DNA of 64,000 bases from Streptomyces coffeae (GCF_016741875.1 NZ_JAERRF010000037.1:1-64000), one strand, 5' to 3'; positions 16,778 through 26,488 are shown, numbered from the stretch's first letter. A program made the numbers and translations. The notes: a model not told the origin generated them from the letters alone.

Positions 16778-19642
16778 GTGGCGGTGTTGTTCGAGGGAGC
16801 GGATGAGTCCGCTTGGGGGAAGTCACGGGGGCTGGATCCGTCGCTTCTGCCGTATCCGTTGGTGCGGCATCTGCTGGATGCGGCTGCGATGGCGCTGCAT
16901 TTGTGGGACAGGTATCTGTCGGAGTCGCAGAGGCGTTGCATTGCTGCTGGGCTGGGTTTGGGGCGAGACCTTGGTCGGGCTCGTGCGATGACCGCGCTGT
17001 GCGCTGGTCTGCACGATTTGGGGAAGCTGTCGGGTTTTCAGTTGTGTGATGTGCGCGCTCGTGAGGGGTTGAGTGAGACCTTGCGCGGGGATCTGGGCCG
17101 TATCGGTGTAGAGCGGATGCCGCACGAGGTGGCTGGGATGCGTGCGGCTGGGTCGGTTCTTGCCGGGTTGGGGTTTCAGGAGGACGGCGGGTCCGTCAAC
17201 AGCGCGATGCGCAGGGTGGCGGAGATCATCGGCGGTCATCATGGGCGGTTCCACGACGTTGTGGGGTTCCATACGGCCAACCTGGATTTGCTGGGTGGTC
17301 GGGCGTGGGTCAGGCAGCGGGAGGCACACGCCCGTGTCGTGTTCGACATGCTGGGCGCGCCGATGGCGCCGGAGTCGGTTGATGCTCCGGCTGCGGTTCT
17401 GGTGACGGGCCTGGTGATTCTGGCGGACTGGCTGGTGAGCCAGGAAGAGTACCTACGGCGTCGCCAGCGCCAGCTGGACGACTCGCTGACCGTGCATTTC
17501 GAACAGTCATGCGCGGATGCGGAGGAGTTGGTGCGTCAGGCTGGTCTGCTGCCAGTGGAGTTGGAACGTAAGGGATTCGCCGAGACCTACGGTATCCGAG
17601 GGGCGCCGAATCCATTGCAGCGGTCGGTGGCCGAAGAACTCGCCGCTGCCCTCGCCGACGCAGACCCGGTGGATCCGGGCGGGCGCAGTGGCGGGATCAT
17701 GCTGGTCACGGCGGCGCCCGGCGACGGTAAGACCGAGACCGCGCTGCAGGCCGAGCGGGTGCTGTCGGCACGCTTCGGCACGCGAGGGTATGCCTTCCTG
17801 CTGCCGAACATGGCCACCAGCGATCAGATGTATATGCGGGTGGCTGGGGTGGTGGCCCGGCAGGCGGGGGAGGGGGCCGGACTGACGCTTACGCACAGCA
17901 TGGCATGGCTCAACAGCGCCTATGCCGAGGACGACATCGGTGAACTGCGGGTGGTGACGTGCGAGGGGGAGGAAGAAGGCGCGCACGGCCTGGGGCGCCG
18001 GGAGGCGGACATGAGGCCGGTGCGCTGGCTGCGGGGAGCGAAGCGGCCGCTGCTGGCCCAGTTCGCGGTCGGCACGGTGGACCAGGCGCTGATGGCGGTG
18101 CTACCGGTGCGGCACAACGCGCTGCGTCTGCTGGCGTTGTCCGGAAAGACTTTCATCCTGGACGAGGCGCACGCTTACGACCCGTACATGCAGGTGCTGT
18201 TGGGCCGTCTGCTGAACTGGCTGGGCAGGTACGGGGTTCCGGTGGTGCTGCTGTCCGCGACCTTGCCTGCCTCGGTGAGCGACCGGCTGATCAAGGAGTA
18301 CCTCCGGGGCGCGGGACATAAGACGTCGCAGCTCAAGGGGCGGACGTTCGCGGCGCCGTATCCGGGCTGGCTGTATGTGGACGCGGCTGACACGTCGACC
18401 GTCGAGATCTCCGAGACACGGCAGAAGGAGCAGACCCGGGAGCGCAGCCTGCGGCTCGCGGTGCAGGTGGAGGCCGTAGTGCACGGCGCGAGCGGCGGCA
18501 CGCGCAATCGGCTCAAGGTGATCGAGCGGCTCCTTGAGCCGGTGCTCGGGGATGAGGGCGGCTGTGTGCTGGTGGTATGCAACACCGTCGCCGAGGCCCA
18601 GGACACCTTCAACAGCCTGCGCACCCTGCTGGACAGCCATCGGCAGGCAGGCGGGGACGACGTACAACTGCTGCACGCACGGTTTCCCGCCGAGGAACGC
18701 GAACGGCGCAGCAGGTCGGTTGCCAATGGGCTGGGACGCGGCGGGCCGCGTCCTCAGCGGCGGATCGTAGTGGCGACCCAGGTGGTCGAACAGTCGCTTG
18801 ATCTTGATGCGGACCTTGTCATCAGCGACCTGGCTCCGCTGGCTCTGCTTCTTCAGCGGGCGGGGCGTTGCTGGAGGCACGAGGCGTGGTGGTCGAAGCA
18901 CGGACGGCCGCAGGGCCGTCCACGTCCCGCTTGGACGGCTGGGCCGCGGCTGGTGGTGCTGGATCCGCTGCTCGGCGGGGGAGCGGTACCGGTGCAGTGG
19001 GGAGAGGTGTATGCGCCGTTCTTGCTGTCCACCACGTCTGAGGCGTTGGCGCGGCAGGGGGAGGAGCCCATCGCGGTTCCGGAGGGAGTGCAGGATCTCG
19101 TTGAGCAGGTGCACGGCCACCGGGCGGAGCTGTTCGTGTGGGATGACCCGGGTAAGTCGGCGGCCTTCACCGCCTACCGGGGCAAGGAACTTGCCGAACG
19201 CGGTGTCGGGGACGTGCTTGTCATCCCCCGGGCCGGCGGCGTCGTGGGCCTGCACGATCTGCATCACCTGACAGGTGCGGAGGAGGAATGGGAAGCGGCG
19301 ACGCGGCTCGGTGCAGACTCCGTACGCGTGATCTGCGTCTACGCGCACGCCGACGGCTCCGTCACCTTGGACGAAGAAGGCGCCAGGAGACTGCCAGGAG
19401 CTGAAGGCGGGACTTTGACGACTGCGGATGTCCGCACAGTGATGGCTCGCACCATCCCGGTGAACGCCGACTGGTTCAAGGGGGAGTTGGAACAGCACAT
19501 GGTCCCCACGGAGTGGAGCGAGCACCCGCTGCTTGGGGACCTGGTGATGCTGCGGCAGCCAGTAATCGGCGGGCGGGCACAGGCCGTGGTCGTGTGTGGG
19601 AAGAACCTGTACCTGGATTCGGATCTGGGACTAATCCGATGA
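16778..19642 (+). CDS. cas3: CRISPR-associated helicase/nuclease Cas3 (type I-E)
   Basis: 954 residues from GTG 16778, chosen because GGGAGGAG lies about 9 nt upstream; ATG 16748 is an alternative. The N-terminal HD nuclease shows LHDLGK (about 78) and GGHHGRF (about 150). The SF2 helicase shows Walker A APGDGKTE (about 312), the DEAH box FILDEAHAYD (about 461), motif III LLSATLP (about 493) and motif VI LLQRAGRCWRH (about 692). A C-terminal Cas3 domain follows. It degrades target DNA after recruitment by Cascade. It is separated from cse1 by about 690 bp that contains a CRISPR relic, so it may have its own promoter. Confidence 0.95.
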   Translation: MAVLFEGADESAWGKSRGLDPSLLPYPLVRHLLDAAAMALHLWDRYLSESQRRCIAAGLGLGRDLGRARAMTALCAGLHDLGKLSGFQLCDVRAREGLSETLRGDLGRIGVERMPHEVAGMRAAGSVLAGLGFQEDGGSVNSAMRRVAEIIGGHHGRFHDVVGFHTANLDLLGGRAWVRQREAHARVVFDMLGAPMAPESVDAPAAVLVTGLVILADWLVSQEEYLRRRQRQLDDSLTVHFEQSCADAEELVRQAGLLPVELERKGFAETYGIRGAPNPLQRSVAEELAAALADADPVDPGGRSGGIMLVTAAPGDGKTETALQAERVLSARFGTRGYAFLLPNMATSDQMYMRVAGVVARQAGEGAGLTLTHSMAWLNSAYAEDDIGELRVVTCEGEEEGAHGLGRREADMRPVRWLRGAKRPLLAQFAVGTVDQALMAVLPVRHNALRLLALSGKTFILDEAHAYDPYMQVLLGRLLNWLGRYGVPVVLLSATLPASVSDRLIKEYLRGAGHKTSQLKGRTFAAPYPGWLYVDAADTSTVEISETRQKEQTRERSLRLAVQVEAVVHGASGGTRNRLKVIERLLEPVLGDEGGCVLVVCNTVAEAQDTFNSLRTLLDSHRQAGGDDVQLLHARFPAEERERRSRSVANGLGRGGPRPQRRIVVATQVVEQSLDLDADLVISDLAPLALLLQRAGRCWRHEAWWSKHGRPQGRPRPAWTAGPRLVVLDPLLGGGAVPVQWGEVYAPFLLSTTSEALARQGEEPIAVPEGVQDLVEQVHGHRAELFVWDDPGKSAAFTAYRGKELAERGVGDVLVIPRAGGVVGLHDLHHLTGAEEEWEAATRLGADSVRVICVYAHADGSVTLDEEGARRLPGAEGGTLTTADVRTVMARTIPVNADWFKGELEQHMVPTEWSEHPLLGDLVMLRQPVIGGRAQAVVVCGKNLYLDSDLGLIR

Positions 19643-19664
19643 GCAGGCGTCCTGCCGCTGGACG

Positions 19665-19754
19665 GTGATCACCCCCGCGTCGGCGGGGAAAGCATCAACC
19701 AGGCAAGCCCGGCGAACGCTTCTATCGAAACACCCCCACATCGGTGAGGACCAT
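19665..19754 (-). repeat. Degenerate CRISPR relic: two repeats and one 32-bp spacer
   Basis: Two decayed copies lie at 19665-19693 and 19726-19754, exactly 61 bp apart (29 + 32), in the orientation of array 1. Copy 1 keeps CACCCCCGCGTCGGCGGGGA and is slightly closer to the array 2 variant (6 mismatches against 7). Copy 2 matches the array 1 repeat at 22 of 29 positions. There are no further recognisable copies. Confidence 0.75.
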
Positions 19755-20329
19755 GAGGCGCGGACCGCCGGTGGGGCGCATGACTTCAGCACGCCCCGCC
19801 AGCGTAAAAGGGTGCCAGGTACTACGCGGACGTGGAACCACGACGAAGCCGACTGTGGGCCTCTGTGAGCGTGGCCAGTATGACGCCACATGCGGCTGCA
19901 GCGGAGGGAGTGGGCCGGACGAAGAGGATCACGAGAATGAGCACCACGAGCAGAGTGATCGTCCAGGGGTGGTGCCCGGGCGGTAATGCGGTTGGTGAGT
20001 TCCGTGACAAGGCGTCCTCCTCGGAGGGTGGCGAAGCGGGTTCCTGCGAGAGTGCCGCTGCTGCCCTGTGCGCGCAAGGGGGCCCATCAAGCCAGGCTAA
20101 CGCTTCTATCTTGCCGTCAGGTAGGCGCGCCTCTGCCGTCGACACGCGCACAACTTGCCTACCCTACCGAGGTGTTGCTGGAGAGATCGGTGTTGCTCGT
20201 TTACTCGGCGCCGTTGTCAGCGGTGCCTGCTTCACTGTGTCTGCGCCCTCACTCCTCGCCCGGGTGAGGGTCGCACGGCTGTGTCATGTCCGCCTGCAGT
20301 TGGCAGCCGGCGAGCGAAGGAAGGGGAGT
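19755..20329. other. Gap between the CRISPR relic and cse1, possible small membrane-protein gene
   Basis: About 575 bp. A minus-strand frame at 19822-20151 encodes 109 residues with one convincing membrane span (WTITLLVVLILVILFV). Codon use is good only in its second half, so it may be a decayed gene. The region probably holds the promoter of the cse1 operon. A sequence near 20092-20115 resembles the relic spacer. Confidence 0.3.
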
Positions 20330-21913
20330 ATGGCTGACGGATTCGACCTGCGTGATGAGCCGTGGATTCCGGTCTGCTGGGTCGACGGTGCGTCGACCTG
20401 GGTGGGGCTGCGGGAACTGTTCCACAAGGCGCACGAGATCGCCGACCTGGAGTTGCCCGTACCGCCGGCGGCGTCCGGGCTGGTGCGCATACTCGCTGCG
20501 ATGACCGCGCGGATCGCCCGCGACGAGCAGGGCGTCGGCCTGGACGACGGGGACACGGCGGAGGAGATCACCGAGTGGATCGACCTGCGCGGACGGATCC
20601 TGGCAGGCCGGTGTTTCCGGCCGAGGGCCGTGGACGCGTACTTGGACGAGGAAGTGCCAGTCGGGTCCTTAAACCTGTTCGACCCGGTACGGCCTTTCCT
20701 CCAGGACCGGCGGCTGCGCGCGGAGTGCGTGGATGCGCAGGGTGCGCCGAATCCGTCGGGTGTGAACAAGCTGGTCTTCGGGCGGCCCACCGGCGTCAAC
20801 GGTGCCGTGTTGTTCGGTCATTTCACGGATGGCGATCCGGTGAGTGTTACGGCTGCGGAGGCGGCCTGGCATTTGATCGCGCAGTTGTACTACGGGCCGT
20901 CCGGGCAGTGCACCCCGCGCCGTATCACCGAGGTGCGGGCCGGTAGCACGGATGCGGGGCCGTTGCGCAAGGCGGTCTCGTTTCATGCGTGGGCGCCGGA
21001 TCTGTTCACCAGTCTCGTCCTGGCGGTCCCCGTCCCGGACCGGGGCGTCGACGCAGAGGTGTCGGACGAGTGCCCGTGGGAAGCTCCGGCCCCTGCGGAC
21101 CCGCTTGCAGCGCCTGCAGAACCAGCCTGGCCGGGGCGGCTGCTGACCGGCAGGTTCCGCCACAGTGTTCTGCTGGTTCCGTCCGAGAACCGGACAGCGG
21201 TGGTTGATGCCTATGTGACCTGGTCCACTCACGAGCCCAGGCATACCGTGTGGGACCCGTACGTCATCCTCGACCGTGACAGGGAAGGGCAGTTACGTGT
21301 CCGGGAAGCCGACGGGCGGCGTGCGGTGTGGCGGGACGTGGACGCGCTGCTGCTGATGGACGGCAGTCACTCCACCGTGCGACCGCCCAGTCTCAACCAT
21401 CTCCCTCCGCCGCTGCGTTCGCGTCTGTCCGTGCGGGCCTACGGCTTTCACCAGGACGGCAAGCAGACTGACACGACTTGGTTCGAGGCCACGACCCCGC
21501 CCGTACTTCAGTGGCAGGAGGAGGCCGACCCGCTTATGGCGCGTCATCTGGCCCGGTGCCATGAGGCGGCCGAGGACGTCGGCGCACGCCTCGACTACGC
21601 CGCCCGCTTGGCGTGGAAGGTGGCCACCGACGCCGGTGTCGCGGCCGATGCCAAGGTCAAACTCGACCGGCGCAGGCCAGGCCCGTGGGCTGAGGTAGCT
21701 TCCAGGCGATACTGGCCGGCTGCCGAGCGGGAGTTCTGGCGGATGGCCACCCCGCAACGATGCGACAACCCCCCGCTGCTGCCGCTGATCGAAGCAGCGC
21801 TCGTGGCGTTGGACGAGGCGATCGGCCCCGTGAACCGGGCCGACATCCGAGTGGCTCGCGCCCGCAACCGAGCCCGCGCCGCCCTCCGCGCTCTTCTGCG
21901 TGCCGCCGCCTGA
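20330..21913 (+). CDS. casA: Cascade large subunit Cse1 (CasA/Cas8e)
   Basis: 527 residues from ATG 20330, preceded by GAAGGAAGGGGAG. It opens with FDLRDEPWIPV, the family signature, and later has LNLFDPVRPFLQ and a Gly/Pro-rich NPSGVNKLVFGRPTG loop. The C-terminus is a helical bundle. Cse1 recognises the PAM and recruits Cas3. It is the first gene of the tightly packed cse1-cas2 operon. The open frame extends upstream to 19832 but without coding character. Confidence 0.95.
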   Translation: MADGFDLRDEPWIPVCWVDGASTWVGLRELFHKAHEIADLELPVPPAASGLVRILAAMTARIARDEQGVGLDDGDTAEEITEWIDLRGRILAGRCFRPRAVDAYLDEEVPVGSLNLFDPVRPFLQDRRLRAECVDAQGAPNPSGVNKLVFGRPTGVNGAVLFGHFTDGDPVSVTAAEAAWHLIAQLYYGPSGQCTPRRITEVRAGSTDAGPLRKAVSFHAWAPDLFTSLVLAVPVPDRGVDAEVSDECPWEAPAPADPLAAPAEPAWPGRLLTGRFRHSVLLVPSENRTAVVDAYVTWSTHEPRHTVWDPYVILDRDREGQLRVREADGRRAVWRDVDALLLMDGSHSTVRPPSLNHLPPPLRSRLSVRAYGFHQDGKQTDTTWFEATTPPVLQWQEEADPLMARHLARCHEAAEDVGARLDYAARLAWKVATDAGVAADAKVKLDRRRPGPWAEVASRRYWPAAEREFWRMATPQRCDNPPLLPLIEAALVALDEAIGPVNRADIRVARARNRARAALRALLRAAA

Positions 21914-21947
21914 TCAGCTGCCTTCCTGTCTGCGAGGAGTCCTGTCC

Positions 21948-22565
21948 ATGACCAGTACACCCCCATCGACGGCATCCGCGGCGCCACGGGCCTCCGACAA
22001 GTTCGTGGCCTACGTCCTGTCGCTGTGCGAGAACAAGCGGACCCAGTCCGACCTGCGCACCGGGCTCGCCCTGCCCGTCGAACGCTGCAACTACCTGCAC
22101 CGCTACCTCGTACGCCGCCTGCCCAAGGTCATGCACCGAGACAGCCGACGTGCCCACTACGCGGTGGCCGCCCTGATCGCGGCGCGGCCCCGGGCGGCCC
22201 GGGCTGCGGAGGCGGAGCGGGCCGAGAGCAGCCAGGACACACCGTCGTGGTTCACGCGCCCGAATCTCGGTGCCAGCCTGGCCGCCGCGGTCAACGCCAG
22301 CATTCTCAAGTCGGATTCCGCTGAAGGCGACCTGCACCTGTTCGCCCGGCAGAGCAGCGACGCCCTGCACCCGCGCCTGCCCGCACTGACCCGGCACCTG
22401 CTCAGCGGCGGCATCGCCGTCGACTGGGCCGTGCTACTGGAAGACCTCAGCTGGTGGGACCGCGACCGTGACCGGGTGGTGACCCGTTGGCTGGAGAGCT
22501 ACTTCCGCACCCTCGGAGACGAAGACGACGACGCTCCTGCCCCGGACGACACCACCGCCCGCTAG
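21948..22565 (+). CDS. casB: Cascade small subunit Cse2 (CasB/Cas11)
   Basis: 205 residues from ATG 21948 (RBS GCGAGGAG). FVAYVLSLCENKRTQSDLRTGL and the helix-rich remainder fit Cse2 of actinobacterial I-E systems. A 34-bp gap separates it from cse1. It stabilises the crRNA-target hybrid as a dimer in Cascade. The acidic C-terminal tail (GDEDDDAPAPDD) is probably disordered. Confidence 0.92.
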   Translation: MTSTPPSTASAAPRASDKFVAYVLSLCENKRTQSDLRTGLALPVERCNYLHRYLVRRLPKVMHRDSRRAHYAVAALIAARPRAARAAEAERAESSQDTPSWFTRPNLGASLAAAVNASILKSDSAEGDLHLFARQSSDALHPRLPALTRHLLSGGIAVDWAVLLEDLSWWDRDRDRVVTRWLESYFRTLGDEDDDAPAPDDTTAR

Positions 22566-22591
22566 GCCGACCAGCACAAGGAGAACATCTG

Positions 22592-23740
22592 ATGTCGTTG
22601 TACCTGGACCTGAACGCCGTCCAGTCAGTACCGGCCGCCAACCTCAACCGTGATGATCTTGGTTCGCCCAAGACTGTCCGCTACGGCAACGCGTCCCGTA
22701 TCCGGGTGTCCAGCCAGTCCTGGAAGCGGGTCATCCGGCATGGGGTCGAGCAGGACCTGGGGGAGAAGGCCGCCCGTACCCGGCAGGTGCCCATCAAGAT
22801 CCGCCAGGCCCTCACGTGCCAGGGCTGGCCGGAGGAGCTGGCCGAGTTCGCCGGAACGCAAATCGCCGCGAGTGCCGGAAAGAAGGGCATCGGGACGGAG
22901 AAGGAAGGCCACACCTCGGTTCTGCTGTTCCTGCCGGAGAGCGGGCTTGAGGAACTCCTCGCCATCTGCATCGAGCACCGCGACGCCCTGGAGCAGAACT
23001 TGGGGAAGAAGAAGCCCCCCGCGCTCCTGCCCGCCGACCGTGTCGAAGAGATCCTCAAGCGGCGCACCGCGTCCATCAGCCTGCTGGGGCGGATGCTGGC
23101 CGAACTGCCCGGAGCCAACGTCGACGGTGCCGCCCAGGTCGCCCACGCCTTCACCACGCACGCTTCCGAGCCCCAGAGGGACTACTTCACAGCGGTGGAC
23201 GACTGGCTCGGCGAAGCCGACACCGGCAGTGGCCATCTCGACACCAGCGAGTTCAGTGCCGGTGTCTTCTACCGCTACGCCACCGTGAACATCGCCGACC
23301 TGCTGACCAACCTCGACGGGGACGAGAAGGCGGCCCGCACGGTCCTCGGTTCGTTCGCCGAACACTTCCTGATGTCGCTGCCCCAGGCGAAGAAGAACAG
23401 CACCGCCCCGCATACCGTCCCCGACCTCGCCTACCTCGCCATCCGCACCCAGCGCCCCCTCTCTCTGGCTGCCGCGTTCGAGACACCGGTCAGGCACAGC
23501 AACGACGGTTTCGCCCGCGCCTCCCGCAAGGCACTCGCCGGCCACGCGAGCGACCTCAACCGCCTCACCGGCGACCGCCATCGCCCCTTCCACGGCTACA
23601 CCACGGTCACCGACACCGCACCGGCCGCCACCGACGATCCCCTCGACCTGACCCCCCTCGGCACGGAACACGCCTCGTTCTACGATCTGATCGACGCCGC
23701 TCTCGACGCGGCCCTGCCCGCCGCCGGAGGACAGGCGTGA
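22592..23740 (+). CDS. casC: Cascade backbone subunit Cas7e (CasC/Cse4)
   Basis: 382 residues from ATG 22592 (RBS AAGGAG). The N-terminus YLDLNAVQSVPAANLNRDDL and then NASRIRVSSQSWKRVIR is the standard Cas7e opening. An RRM-like core and the CasC C-terminal region (ARTVLGSFAEHFLMSLP, TVPDLAYLAIRTQRPLSLA) follow. Six copies form the crRNA-binding backbone. Its end overlaps cas5e by 4 bp. Confidence 0.95.
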   Translation: MSLYLDLNAVQSVPAANLNRDDLGSPKTVRYGNASRIRVSSQSWKRVIRHGVEQDLGEKAARTRQVPIKIRQALTCQGWPEELAEFAGTQIAASAGKKGIGTEKEGHTSVLLFLPESGLEELLAICIEHRDALEQNLGKKKPPALLPADRVEEILKRRTASISLLGRMLAELPGANVDGAAQVAHAFTTHASEPQRDYFTAVDDWLGEADTGSGHLDTSEFSAGVFYRYATVNIADLLTNLDGDEKAARTVLGSFAEHFLMSLPQAKKNSTAPHTVPDLAYLAIRTQRPLSLAAAFETPVRHSNDGFARASRKALAGHASDLNRLTGDRHRPFHGYTTVTDTAPAATDDPLDLTPLGTEHASFYDLIDAALDAALPAAGGQA

Positions 23741-24510
23741 GCGGGCTGGTCCTGCGGCTGGCCGGACCATTGCAGTCATGGGGTGAACGCTCGGCGTTCC
23801 CCCTGGACCGCGACACCGCCCCCTTCCCCACCCGCTCCGCAATGATCGGCATGTTCGCCGCGGCCGAAGGCATCCCCCGCCACGACAGCACGGCCCTGGA
23901 CTGCTACACGGAGCTGGAGTTCACCGTCCGTGTCGACCGGCCCGGCATCCGTCTCACCGACTACCACACCGTCGGGGGCGGCCGGCCAAAGGACCAGACC
24001 GCCGCCACCAGCGGCGGCAGCAACAAGGGCGCGGCCGTCATCACCCACCGCCACTACCTGGCCGACGCCGTCTTCGTCGTCGCCGTCACCGGCCGCGACA
24101 CCCTTGTCGACCGTATCGCCCACACCCTTCACCAGCCGCACTGGCCGCCTCACCTCGGCCGCCGGTCCTGCGTCCCGGACGAACCGCTCCTGCTCCGTCC
24201 CCGGACACCTGACGCGGCCGCGGAACTGCTCCAGCACGTCCCACTCAGCCCCGACCCCGCCCGGCCACTGCCCCAGGACCGCACCGTCGCCGTCACCTTC
24301 CTCTGGGAGCGCCCACGCCTCCAGCATCCGGACGGCGCGGACCTCATCACCGTCCAAGACATGCCCCGCAGCTTCCACCCCCAAGGCCGCCGCCACGACC
24401 GGCGGCGCCTGCACCGCACCGTCGAACACCTCCCCGCCGAGCTGGCCGTCAGCCCTCACACCCTCCACCGCCAGCTGATCGACTACGCGACGAAGGAGAC
24501 CGCCGCATGA
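23737..24510 (+). CDS. casD: Cascade subunit Cas5e (CasD)
   Basis: 257 residues from a GTG that overlaps the cas7e stop (GTGA). The start LVLRLAGPLQSWGERSAF with PTRSAMIGMFAAAEG is the Cas5e signature; it caps the 5' end of crRNA. A glycine-rich loop (TVGGGRPKDQ) is present. It overlaps cas6e by 4 bp. Confidence 0.95.
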   Translation: MSGLVLRLAGPLQSWGERSAFPLDRDTAPFPTRSAMIGMFAAAEGIPRHDSTALDCYTELEFTVRVDRPGIRLTDYHTVGGGRPKDQTAATSGGSNKGAAVITHRHYLADAVFVVAVTGRDTLVDRIAHTLHQPHWPPHLGRRSCVPDEPLLLRPRTPDAAAELLQHVPLSPDPARPLPQDRTVAVTFLWERPRLQHPDGADLITVQDMPRSFHPQGRRHDRRRLHRTVEHLPAELAVSPHTLHRQLIDYATKETAA

Positions 24511-25154
24511 CCCTACGCGGCGCAGTACTCGCCCGGATCCGCCTCAACCCCCAGCACCGCGCAGTGCAACGGGACCTGCGCGACGCCACCGAGATGCATC
24601 GCACCCTGATGCGGCTGGTTCCCGACGGCCTGGGCGCATCCCCACGCCAAACCGCAGGCTTGCTCTACCGCCTCGACGAAACCGACACCACCAGCACCCT
24701 GCTGGTCCAGGCCACCTCCCTTGACCTCGCCCACCTGCCCGCCGGCTACGGCCACGGCGACCTCAAAGACCTCACCCCGATGTTCAGCGCCCTCACCAAA
24801 GGCCGCGCCGTCCGCTACCGCATCACTGTCAACCCCACCAAGACCGAGCGCCTCCCCATGGACCAGAAAGGCAAGCGCGGCCAACGCCTCCCCCTCACCG
24901 GCCCGGACGCCGACCAGTGGTGGACCCGCCGCGCAGCCGAAGCCGGACTCACCCTCCACACCTGCCTGCCCACCCCCGTCGCCCCCGCACGCCACCCCTC
25001 CAAAGACGACGGCAAACCCCCGCACCACCACCTGGTGCGCTACGACGGCACCGCCACCGTCACAGACCCCGACACCCTCGCCGACGCCGTACTCACCGGC
25101 ATCGGCCGAGCCAAGTCCTACGGCGCCGGCCTCCTCAGCCTCGCCCCCGCATGA
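24507..25154 (+). CDS. casE: crRNA endonuclease Cas6e (CasE/Cse3)
   Basis: 215 residues from ATG 24507 (ATGA overlap). The helix DATEMHRTLMRLVPDG carries the His expected at the active site. The C-terminal GIGRAKSYGAGLLSLA is the glycine-rich loop of Cas6e. It cleaves the repeat hairpin and stays on the crRNA 3' end. Both array repeat variants share the same CCCCGC/GCGGGG stem, so one enzyme could process both. It overlaps cas1 by 4 bp. Confidence 0.95.
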   Translation: MTLRGAVLARIRLNPQHRAVQRDLRDATEMHRTLMRLVPDGLGASPRQTAGLLYRLDETDTTSTLLVQATSLDLAHLPAGYGHGDLKDLTPMFSALTKGRAVRYRITVNPTKTERLPMDQKGKRGQRLPLTGPDADQWWTRRAAEAGLTLHTCLPTPVAPARHPSKDDGKPPHHHLVRYDGTATVTDPDTLADAVLTGIGRAKSYGAGLLSLAPA

Positions 25155-26143
25155 CCACATCCCCCACAGACGGCCAGGCCCGCAGACGCCTAGCCGCCCC
25201 TACCCTCGCCATGCTCCCGCGCATCGCCGACTCCCTGTCCTTCCTGTACCTCGACATGGTCCGCGTCGTCCAGGACGACACCGGCGTCTGCGCCCAGATC
25301 AAAACCGACGACAATCGCATAGACACCGTCTACGTCCCCACCGCCGCACTCACCTGCCTCCTCCTCGGCCCAGGAGTCTCCATCACCACCCGCGCCCTGA
25401 CCACGCTCGCCCGCCACGGCACCAGCGTCGTGTGCACCGGCGCTGGAGGCGTCCGCGCCTACGCTGGCATCCTGCCCGACTCCCTCACCACCCACTGGCT
25501 CGAACAGCAAGCCACGGCCTGGGCCGACCCCGAACGACGGCTCGACGTCGCCACCCGCATGTACGAAAAGCGCTTCGGTGACGACACCGTCCCTTCGGGT
25601 ACCACTCTTGCCCAACTACGCGGCATGGAGGGCCAACGCATGAAGGCGCTCTACAAACTCCTTGCCCAGAAACACGGCATCGGACGCTTCCGCCGCAACT
25701 ACCACCCCGACCAGTGGCACCAGCAAGACCCGGTCAACCTCGCCCTGTCCGCCGCCAACACATGCCTCTACGGCATCGTCCACGCAGCTCTACTCGCCCT
25801 CGGCATCTCACCAGCCCTCGGCTTCGTCCACACAGGCACCCAGCACGCCTTCGTCTACGACATCGCCGACCTCTACAAAGCAGACACCACCCTCCCCCTG
25901 GCCTTCTCCCTCCACCAGTCACCCAAACCCGAACAAGACGCACGCCGGAAATTCCGCGAAGACCTCCGCCTCTTCAAGCTCCTGCCGCGCATCGTCCGAG
26001 ACCTCCAAGACCTCCTCACTCCCGGCTCCACTACCACCGACGACGACCCAGCCGAACGCCACGACATCCGCCTCGTCCACCTCTGGGACCCCCAAACCGG
26101 CACCATCCCCGCCGGAGTCAACTACGCACCGGAGGCAGGCTGA
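25151..26143 (+). CDS. cas1: Spacer-integration nuclease Cas1 (type I-E)
   Basis: 330 residues from ATG 25151. Metal ligands are visible: Glu in LRGMEGQRMKALY (about 160), His in LGFVHTGTQHAFVYD and Asp in YDIADLYK. These match the E-H-D set of Cas1. With Cas2 it inserts new spacers. The C-terminal ~40 residues are longer and more polar than in E. coli Cas1. It is in the operon directly after cas6e. Confidence 0.96.
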   Translation: MTTSPTDGQARRRLAAPTLAMLPRIADSLSFLYLDMVRVVQDDTGVCAQIKTDDNRIDTVYVPTAALTCLLLGPGVSITTRALTTLARHGTSVVCTGAGGVRAYAGILPDSLTTHWLEQQATAWADPERRLDVATRMYEKRFGDDTVPSGTTLAQLRGMEGQRMKALYKLLAQKHGIGRFRRNYHPDQWHQQDPVNLALSAANTCLYGIVHAALLALGISPALGFVHTGTQHAFVYDIADLYKADTTLPLAFSLHQSPKPEQDARRKFREDLRLFKLLPRIVRDLQDLLTPGSTTTDDDPAERHDIRLVHLWDPQTGTIPAGVNYAPEAG

Positions 26144-26144
26144 C

Positions 26145-26471
26145 ATGCCCTCCATGCTCGTCATCGCCACCACCGCAGTCCCCGACCACCTCCGCGGCGC
26201 TCTGAGCAGATGGACCACCGAAGTAGTCCCCGGCATCTTCGTCGGAACCGTCTCCGCCCGCGTACGTGACCAACTCTGGGACAGCGTTCAAGACGTCGTC
26301 GGCGACGGAGCTGCCGTACTCATCCACCCAGCCCCCACAGAACAGGGCTACACCCTACGCACCGCGGGCACCCGCCGCCGCGTCCCCATGGACTTCGACG
26401 GACTGACCCTCATCCGGATGACGGCACCCCTCGCACGGAACTCGGCAAAGACACGGCAAAGCGCCTACTAA
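26145..26471 (+). CDS. cas2: Cas2 (type I-E)
   Basis: 108 residues from ATG 26145, one base after the cas1 stop. MLVIATTAVPDHLRGALSRW, then VVPGIFVGTVSARVRDQLWD, is the I-E Cas2 (Cse-type) fold. The acidic active site of other Cas2 subtypes is not expected here. The stop lies only 17 bp before the first repeat of array 2, so the 3' end of this gene must double as leader sequence. Confidence 0.95.
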   Translation: MPSMLVIATTAVPDHLRGALSRWTTEVVPGIFVGTVSARVRDQLWDSVQDVVGDGAAVLIHPAPTEQGYTLRTAGTRRRVPMDFDGLTLIRMTAPLARNSAKTRQSAY

Positions 26472-26488
26472 AGCGCAGCTCGCGAAGT

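Noticed and set aside
15707..16806. Long open frames through CRISPR array 1 on both strands
   Set aside because: They arise because the repeat has no stop codons in some frames; the peptides are repeats of PRRRG/PAGAGV-type units with no start or RBS.
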